Below, piece by piece: positions 60,056 through 64,000 of a stretch of DNA of 64,000 nucleotides (the first letter of the stretch is position 1; every line of letters starts with the position of its first letter). Position numbers and translations under genes: made by a program. The stretch is taken from positions 124,001 through 188,000 of the forward strand of contig NZ_JAIUJS010000004.1 of assembly GCF_020166345.1 (NCBI RefSeq), in the 5' to 3' direction. The notes under the pieces are model-generated. The model was not told where the DNA came from. It made no database searches and worked only from the letters and a program-made list of their open reading frames with translations. Origin of the DNA: Winogradskyella vincentii (GTDB taxonomy: Bacteria > Bacteroidota > Bacteroidia > Flavobacteriales > Flavobacteriaceae).

Positions 60056-61831
60056 ATGATTGAAGTTACACGTCTTTTTGATTTCCCTTATTATCAATTA
60101 GAAAATAAACCAAACGATTCTGCCCTGGTGACTAAATACGATGGGAAATGGACTCCTATGTCAACTAAGGAGTATTTAGATAAAGCTAATGCGGTAAGTA
60201 GAGCACTATTAAAACTTGGTGTTCAAAAAAATGATAAAATCGCAGTGATTTCATCAACTAACAGAACTGAATGGAATATCATGGATATTGGTGTATTACA
60301 AGTAGGTGCACAGAATATTCCTATTTATCCAACAATATGTTCGGAAGACTATGAATATGTATTGAACCATAGTGAATCCATATATTGCTTTGTTTCTGAT
60401 GAAGAAGTTTTGGAAAAGGTTAACAAGATCAAAAACAACACAAAACTAAAGGAAGTATATTGTTTTGATCATATTGAAGGTTGTAAACACTATTCTGAAT
60501 TGTTTGAAATTGGTAAGGATGAAAGTACACAGGGAGAAGTTGAAAAGAGAAAAGATGAAGTAAAGCCTGAGGACTTAGCAACAATTATATACACATCAGG
60601 AACAACTGGTAGGCCAAAAGGTGTAATGCTATCTCATTGGAATATTACTAGTAACGTTCTGGCAAGCTCACCTCGAGTTCCCCTTCCACCAATAGGTGAA
60701 ACAAGGGTCTTAAGTTTTTTACCAATTTGTCACATTTTTGAAAGAGTACTTATATACGTTTATCAATACGCAGGGACATCGATTTACTTCGCGGAAGCAC
60801 TAGATAAAATTGGAGATAATGCAAAAGAAATTCATCCTCATTTAATGAGTGTCGTTCCTCGACTTCTAGAAAAAGTATTTGATAAGATAATGCTTAAAGG
60901 GGAAGACTTAACAGGAATTAAAAAAGCACTATTCTTTTGGGCAGTACGTCTAGGTGAAAAGTGGGAACCTTATAATGCAAATGGGAGCTGGTACGAATTT
61001 AAATTGAAAATTGCCAACAAATTGATATTTAGTAAGTGGCGAGAAGCTTTAGGTGGCGAATTAGGTACAATGGTTTCTGGTAGTGCTGCATTACAAACTA
61101 GATTAGCTAGAGTATTTGGAGCTGCTGGTATGAAGGTGATGGAAGGTTATGGACTTACTGAAACTTCTCCTGTTGTCTCAGTAGGAATGTATAACGATAA
61201 AAATTATAAAATTGGGACAGTTGGCAAACCTATAGATAATGTTGAAGTAAAAATTGCTGAAGACGGTGAGCTCTTAATTAAAGGGCCTAATGTAATGATG
61301 GGTTACTATAAAGATCCAGAGAAAACAGCCGATGTAATGACTAATGATTATTTCCACACAGGAGATAAAGGTGTAATTGATGAAGAAGGATTTTTAAAAA
61401 TAACTGGGCGTAAAAAAGAAATGTTTAAAACTTCAGGAGGTAAATATGTAATTCCGCCTCTTCTGGAAAATGACATGAAGCAATCACTTTTCATTGAGCA
61501 AATTATGGTGGTAGGTGAAGGAGAAAAAATGCCAGCCGCAATTATTCAACCAAATTTTGAATATATCAAAGATTGGATTGATGATAATGATTATGAGATC
61601 GGAACTTCAAATGCTGAAATCGCTTCTTCTTCCATTGTCATTGAGCAAATACAAGAAGACATTACCAAGTTTAATAAAAACTTTGGTAAATGGGAGCAAA
61701 TCAAACGCTTTGAGCTTACACCGGATGTTTGGAGTATTGATGACGGCCACCTTACCCCTACTATGAAAATGAAACGAAACGTCATTCGTAAAAAATACGA
61801 CGATTTATACGAAAAAATCTATCGTCCTTAG
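60056..61831 (+). CDS. Long-chain fatty-acid-CoA ligase (AMP-binding)
   Basis: 591 aa; activates fatty acids with ATP and CoA. AMP-binding motifs: ATIIYTSGTTGRPKGVMLSH (about 176-195), EGYGLTETSPVVSVG, and the C-terminal KITGRKKEMFKTSGGKYV with the catalytic lysine region. It belongs to the FadD15-like group with the FLPICHIFERV segment. It lies upstream of the MarR regulator and the 3-hydroxyacyl-CoA dehydrogenase gene on the same strand, so a role in beta-oxidation is likely. No signal peptide; membrane-associated cytoplasmic enzyme. Confidence 0.92.
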   Translation: MIEVTRLFDFPYYQLENKPNDSALVTKYDGKWTPMSTKEYLDKANAVSRALLKLGVQKNDKIAVISSTNRTEWNIMDIGVLQVGAQNIPIYPTICSEDYEYVLNHSESIYCFVSDEEVLEKVNKIKNNTKLKEVYCFDHIEGCKHYSELFEIGKDESTQGEVEKRKDEVKPEDLATIIYTSGTTGRPKGVMLSHWNITSNVLASSPRVPLPPIGETRVLSFLPICHIFERVLIYVYQYAGTSIYFAEALDKIGDNAKEIHPHLMSVVPRLLEKVFDKIMLKGEDLTGIKKALFFWAVRLGEKWEPYNANGSWYEFKLKIANKLIFSKWREALGGELGTMVSGSAALQTRLARVFGAAGMKVMEGYGLTETSPVVSVGMYNDKNYKIGTVGKPIDNVEVKIAEDGELLIKGPNVMMGYYKDPEKTADVMTNDYFHTGDKGVIDEEGFLKITGRKKEMFKTSGGKYVIPPLLENDMKQSLFIEQIMVVGEGEKMPAAIIQPNFEYIKDWIDDNDYEIGTSNAEIASSSIVIEQIQEDITKFNKNFGKWEQIKRFELTPDVWSIDDGHLTPTMKMKRNVIRKKYDDLYEKIYRP

Positions 61832-61876
61832 ATAGTTAATTCCTTCATAAATAGATTTAGTAAACTTTTTATTTAC

Positions 61877-61888
61877 TATGCGTGCATA
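61877..61888. promoter_or_regulatory. MarR-type operator, copy 1 (TATGCGTGCATA)
   Basis: Imperfect palindrome TATGC-GT-GCATA, 76-65 bases before the marR start; one of two identical copies 27 bases apart. Probably a regulator-dimer binding site. Confidence 0.65.
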
Positions 61889-61898
61889 ATTTTTTTAA

Positions 61899-61926
61899 TT
61901 TGTTATGCGTGCATAGTATATTTTTG
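61899..61926 (+). promoter_or_regulatory. Promoter of the marR-3-hydroxyacyl-CoA dehydrogenase operon
   Basis: TTTG, 16 bases, TATTTTTG: matches -33/-7 consensus, though the spacer is slightly short. Operator copy 2 fills the spacer, so binding would block RNA polymerase. Confidence 0.6.
61904..61915. promoter_or_regulatory. MarR-type operator, copy 2 (TATGCGTGCATA)
   Basis: Identical to copy 1 and lies between the promoter elements of the marR operon. The outer bases ACTATGC and GCATAGT make the pair of sites an inverted arrangement. Confidence 0.65.
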
Positions 61927-61952
61927 CTATATTTGGAAACTACCGAAAAACT

Positions 61953-62414
61953 ATGAAAGACAAAACGATAGATTACATACTGAGAACCACGTGGTTAGCA
62001 GTCAATAAAATGTATAATGAGGAGGCCTCAAAGTTTGGCACTACAATGGCCACAGGGTTTGCTTTGTTAAGTATTGACCCTGAAAAAGGGACACCTTCAA
62101 CCTCTTTGGGCCCAAAAATGGGCATGGAAGCCACTAGTCTCTCACGTACTCTAAAAGCAATGGAAGAAAAAGGGCTGATTGAGAGAAAACCAAATCCAGA
62201 AGATGGACGAGGAGTGTTAATACATTTAACCGAGTTTGGTAGAGAGAAACGAGAATATTCTAAAGAGCGTGTTTTAATTTTTAACAATGCTATAAAATCG
62301 AATATCACAACAGAAAAACTTGAGAATTTTTATGAGGTAGCTGAGGTTATAAACAATATGATTTCCAACAAAAAAATATATCCTAAAAAAGAACAGACTA
62401 TAAATAATGAGTAA
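61953..62414 (+). CDS. MarR family transcriptional regulator
   Basis: 153 aa. Winged helix-turn-helix: FGTTMATGFALLSIDPEKG, then PKMGMEATSLSRTLKAMEEKGLIERKPNPEDGRGVLIHLTEFG (about 56-98), where the recognition helix and the wing D-G-R are canonical. Dimerisation helices at both ends. It most likely represses the fatty-acid oxidation genes and itself, with acyl-CoA or fatty acid as inducer, by analogy with FadR-like MarR proteins; the ligand is inferred. The twin operator upstream supports autoregulation. Its stop overlaps the next gene by eight bases. Confidence 0.9.
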   Translation: MKDKTIDYILRTTWLAVNKMYNEEASKFGTTMATGFALLSIDPEKGTPSTSLGPKMGMEATSLSRTLKAMEEKGLIERKPNPEDGRGVLIHLTEFGREKREYSKERVLIFNNAIKSNITTEKLENFYEVAEVINNMISNKKIYPKKEQTINNE

Positions 62415-64000
62415 ACGTAGAATTAAAAAAATAGCCATTATTGGATCTGGTATAATGGGAAGCGGTATTGCTTGCCATTTTGCCAATATCGGTGTCGATG
62501 TCTTATTATTAGATATTGTACCTAGAGAACTTAATGACAAAGAGAAAGCAAAAGGCTTAACTCTTAATGATAAGGTTGTTAGAAACAGATTGGTTAATGA
62601 TGCTTTAATGACATCGATTAAATCTAAACCAGCACCTCTTTATCATCCTTCCTTTAAAAATAGAATTACAACAGGTAATTTAGAAGATGATATTGCAAAG
62701 GTTGCTGATGTAGATTGGATCATGGAGGTTGTTGTAGAACGCTTGGATATTAAGCAACAAGTATTCGAAAAACTTGAAAAACACAGAACGCCAGGTACGC
62801 TTATAACATCTAATACTTCTGGTATTCCTATTAAATTCATGAGTGAAGGTCGCAGTGAAGATTTTCAAAAGCATTTCTGTGGTACCCACTTTTTTAATCC
62901 AGCGAGGTATCTCAGATTATTTGAAATTATTCCTGGCCCAAAAACTGATGCTTCAGTAATAGAGTTTTTGAATGGCTACGGAGAACAATTTCTTGGCAAG
63001 ACCTCTGTCGTCGCCAAGGACACACCAGCATTTATTGGTAATCGTATAGGGATTTTTAGCATAATGAATGTCTTCCATGTTGTAGAAGAATTAGGAATGA
63101 CAATAGAAGAGGTAGATAAATTATCTGGTCCTGTTATAGGTCGTCCTAAATCTGCAACTTTCCGTACTGTTGATGTTGTTGGGTTAGATACACTTGTTCA
63201 CGTTGCAAACGGAATCAAGGATAACTGCCCTGATGATGAGCGTCTTGAACTATTTACCATACCAGGTTTTATCAATACCATGATGGAGAACAAATGGTTA
63301 GGAAGTAAAACTGGTCAAGGTTTTTATAAGAAAAGTATATCTGCAGAAGGTAAAAAAGAAATACTTTCCTTGGATCTGAAAACGTTAGACTACAGATCAA
63401 AACAGAGAGCAAAATTTGCTACACTAGAGCTTACCAAAACCATTGACAAAGTAGCAGATAGATTTAAAGTTCTTGTTAGTGGTAAAGACAAAGCTGCAGA
63501 ATTCTACAGAAAGCACTTTGCTGCTCTATTTGCATATGTATCCTATCGTATACCAGAAATTACTGATGAAATATATAAGATTGATGATGCGATGAAAGCT
63601 GGTTTTGGCTGGGAAGACGGTCCATTCCAAATTTGGGATGCAATAGGTGTTGAAAAAGGAATTGAAATGATAAAAGCTGAAGGTTTAGAGCCTAATTCTT
63701 GGGTAACTGAGATGCTTGATGCAGGAAGTACTTCATTCTACACTGTTAAAAATGGTGCGTCATTTTGCTATGACATACCTAACAAATCACAAGAAAAGAT
63801 ACCAGGTCAGGATAGCTTTATAATCTTAGATAACATCCGTAAAACGAATGAAGTATTTAAAAATTCAGGTGTAGTTATTGAAGATTTAGGTGACGGGATT
63901 CTAAACTGTGAATTCCAATCTAAAATGAATACCATTGGAGGTGACGTTTTAGCTGGATTAAACAAAGCAGTTGATCTTGCTGAAAAAGATTTTGATGGTT
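62407..64000 (+). CDS. 3-hydroxyacyl-CoA dehydrogenase/enoyl-CoA hydratase, N-terminal part
   Basis: The first 531 codons of a gene running off the right edge. NAD-binding motif GSGIMGSGIACHFA at about 12-25 with the acidic end of beta-2 in VLLLDI; catalytic region GTHFFNPARYL and AFIGNRIG, then the second dehydrogenase domain. In Flavobacteria this fusion continues with a hydratase domain, not yet seen here; the visible part reaches the hydratase start (NCEFQSKMNTIGGDVLAGL). It catalyses NAD-dependent oxidation of 3-hydroxyacyl-CoA and hydration of enoyl-CoA in beta-oxidation. It overlaps marR by eight bases. Confidence 0.9.
   Translation, partial: MSKRRIKKIAIIGSGIMGSGIACHFANIGVDVLLLDIVPRELNDKEKAKGLTLNDKVVRNRLVNDALMTSIKSKPAPLYHPSFKNRITTGNLEDDIAKVADVDWIMEVVVERLDIKQQVFEKLEKHRTPGTLITSNTSGIPIKFMSEGRSEDFQKHFCGTHFFNPARYLRLFEIIPGPKTDASVIEFLNGYGEQFLGKTSVVAKDTPAFIGNRIGIFSIMNVFHVVEELGMTIEEVDKLSGPVIGRPKSATFRTVDVVGLDTLVHVANGIKDNCPDDERLELFTIPGFINTMMENKWLGSKTGQGFYKKSISAEGKKEILSLDLKTLDYRSKQRAKFATLELTKTIDKVADRFKVLVSGKDKAAEFYRKHFAALFAYVSYRIPEITDEIYKIDDAMKAGFGWEDGPFQIWDAIGVEKGIEMIKAEGLEPNSWVTEMLDAGSTSFYTVKNGASFCYDIPNKSQEKIPGQDSFIILDNIRKTNEVFKNSGVVIEDLGDGILNCEFQSKMNTIGGDVLAGLNKAVDLAEKDFDG

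Noticed and set aside
61858-61878. TAGTAAA/TTTACTA hairpin after the acyl-CoA ligase
   Set aside because: Seven AT-rich pairs without a T-run; it overlaps the operator and is not convincing as a terminator.
1-64000. CRISPR arrays, defence systems, prophage, insertion sequences, toxin-antitoxin pairs
   Set aside because: No regularly spaced repeats, cas genes, transposase, integrase or typical defence domains were seen.
1-64000. tRNA and rRNA genes
   Set aside because: No cloverleaf-like segment or rRNA core sequence was recognised in the intergenic gaps, most of which are too short.

Overview
The window is a 64 kb stretch of low-GC chromosome from a member of the Bacteroidota, most likely a marine Flavobacteriaceae. 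The evidence is in the sequence: two secreted proteins with C-terminal type IX secretion (T9SS) sorting domains, DUF4252, DUF4199, CIA30 and GlmU-like proteins typical of that group, a BtuB-type TonB receptor with the lineage's usual B12 uptake cluster, type B ribosomal protein L31, and recurrent TAnnTTTG -7 promoter boxes just upstream of genes. Two ribosomal-protein genes have a complete TTG-N19-TAnnTTTG promoter. I see no rRNA, tRNA, insertion sequence, prophage, CRISPR array or recognisable defence island. The region reads as ordinary core chromosome of about 61 genes, tightly packed and often overlapping by 1-14 bases.

Layout. 1-5.8 kb (minus): a truncated membrane protein, two rhomboid proteases, mutL, two related small membrane proteins, ribH and a TPR membrane protein. 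5.9-11.8 kb (plus): recF, a small lipoprotein, a DUF721/DciA-like protein, a methyltransferase, a CIA30 protein, a penicillin acylase-family hydrolase and a membrane protein. 11.8-13.5 kb (minus): glycosyltransferase and haem-binding protein. 13.5-15.7 kb (plus): an alpha-helical repeat-like protein, purB and a small membrane protein. 15.8-17.9 kb (minus): ECF sigma factor, anti-sigma-like protein and two DUF4252 proteins. 18-19.5 kb: an S41 peptidase lipoprotein. 19.5-24.8 kb: a B12 island, with a TonB receptor behind a cobalamin riboswitch and a 35-codon miniprotein, and btuF-btuC-btuD on the opposite strand. 24.9-26.8 kb: rmuC and a thioesterase. 26.8-30.9 kb (minus): a T9SS cargo protein, carB and rpmH. 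31-40.7 kb: a TPR protein, cardiolipin synthase, a lytic transglycosylase, a hydrolase, a GNAT-like protein, mtaB, a peptide-binding lipoprotein, a beta-propeller protein, a GlmU-like protein and rpmE2. 40.9-46 kb (plus): DUF4199, family 2 glycosyltransferase, phosphohexomutase, MsbA-like exporter. 46.3-47.8 kb: a second ECF sigma module. 47.9-59.6 kb: a YCF48-like lipoprotein, an RsmB-like methyltransferase, secreted endonuclease I, fructosamine kinase, purL and ppdK. 60-64 kb: a fatty-acid cluster with acyl-CoA ligase, a MarR regulator behind a twin operator, and the start of a 3-hydroxyacyl-CoA dehydrogenase fusion.

Themes. Several loci are metabolically coherent: B12 import under riboswitch control, fatty-acid activation and oxidation under a MarR repressor, purine and pyrimidine synthesis (purB, purL, carB), and two cell-envelope stress modules built from an ECF sigma factor, a membrane anti-sigma-like protein and secreted sensor or effector proteins. 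Convergent gene pairs are commonly separated by compact bidirectional terminators. The least explained items are the B12-linked 35-aa miniprotein, the paired NKRF-Y-PR small membrane proteins between mutL and ribH, the repeat-rich region before the second sigma factor, and a terminator-like hairpin with no gene upstream in the 437-base gap before the acyl-CoA ligase. I found nothing I would call a clearly new multi-gene system.
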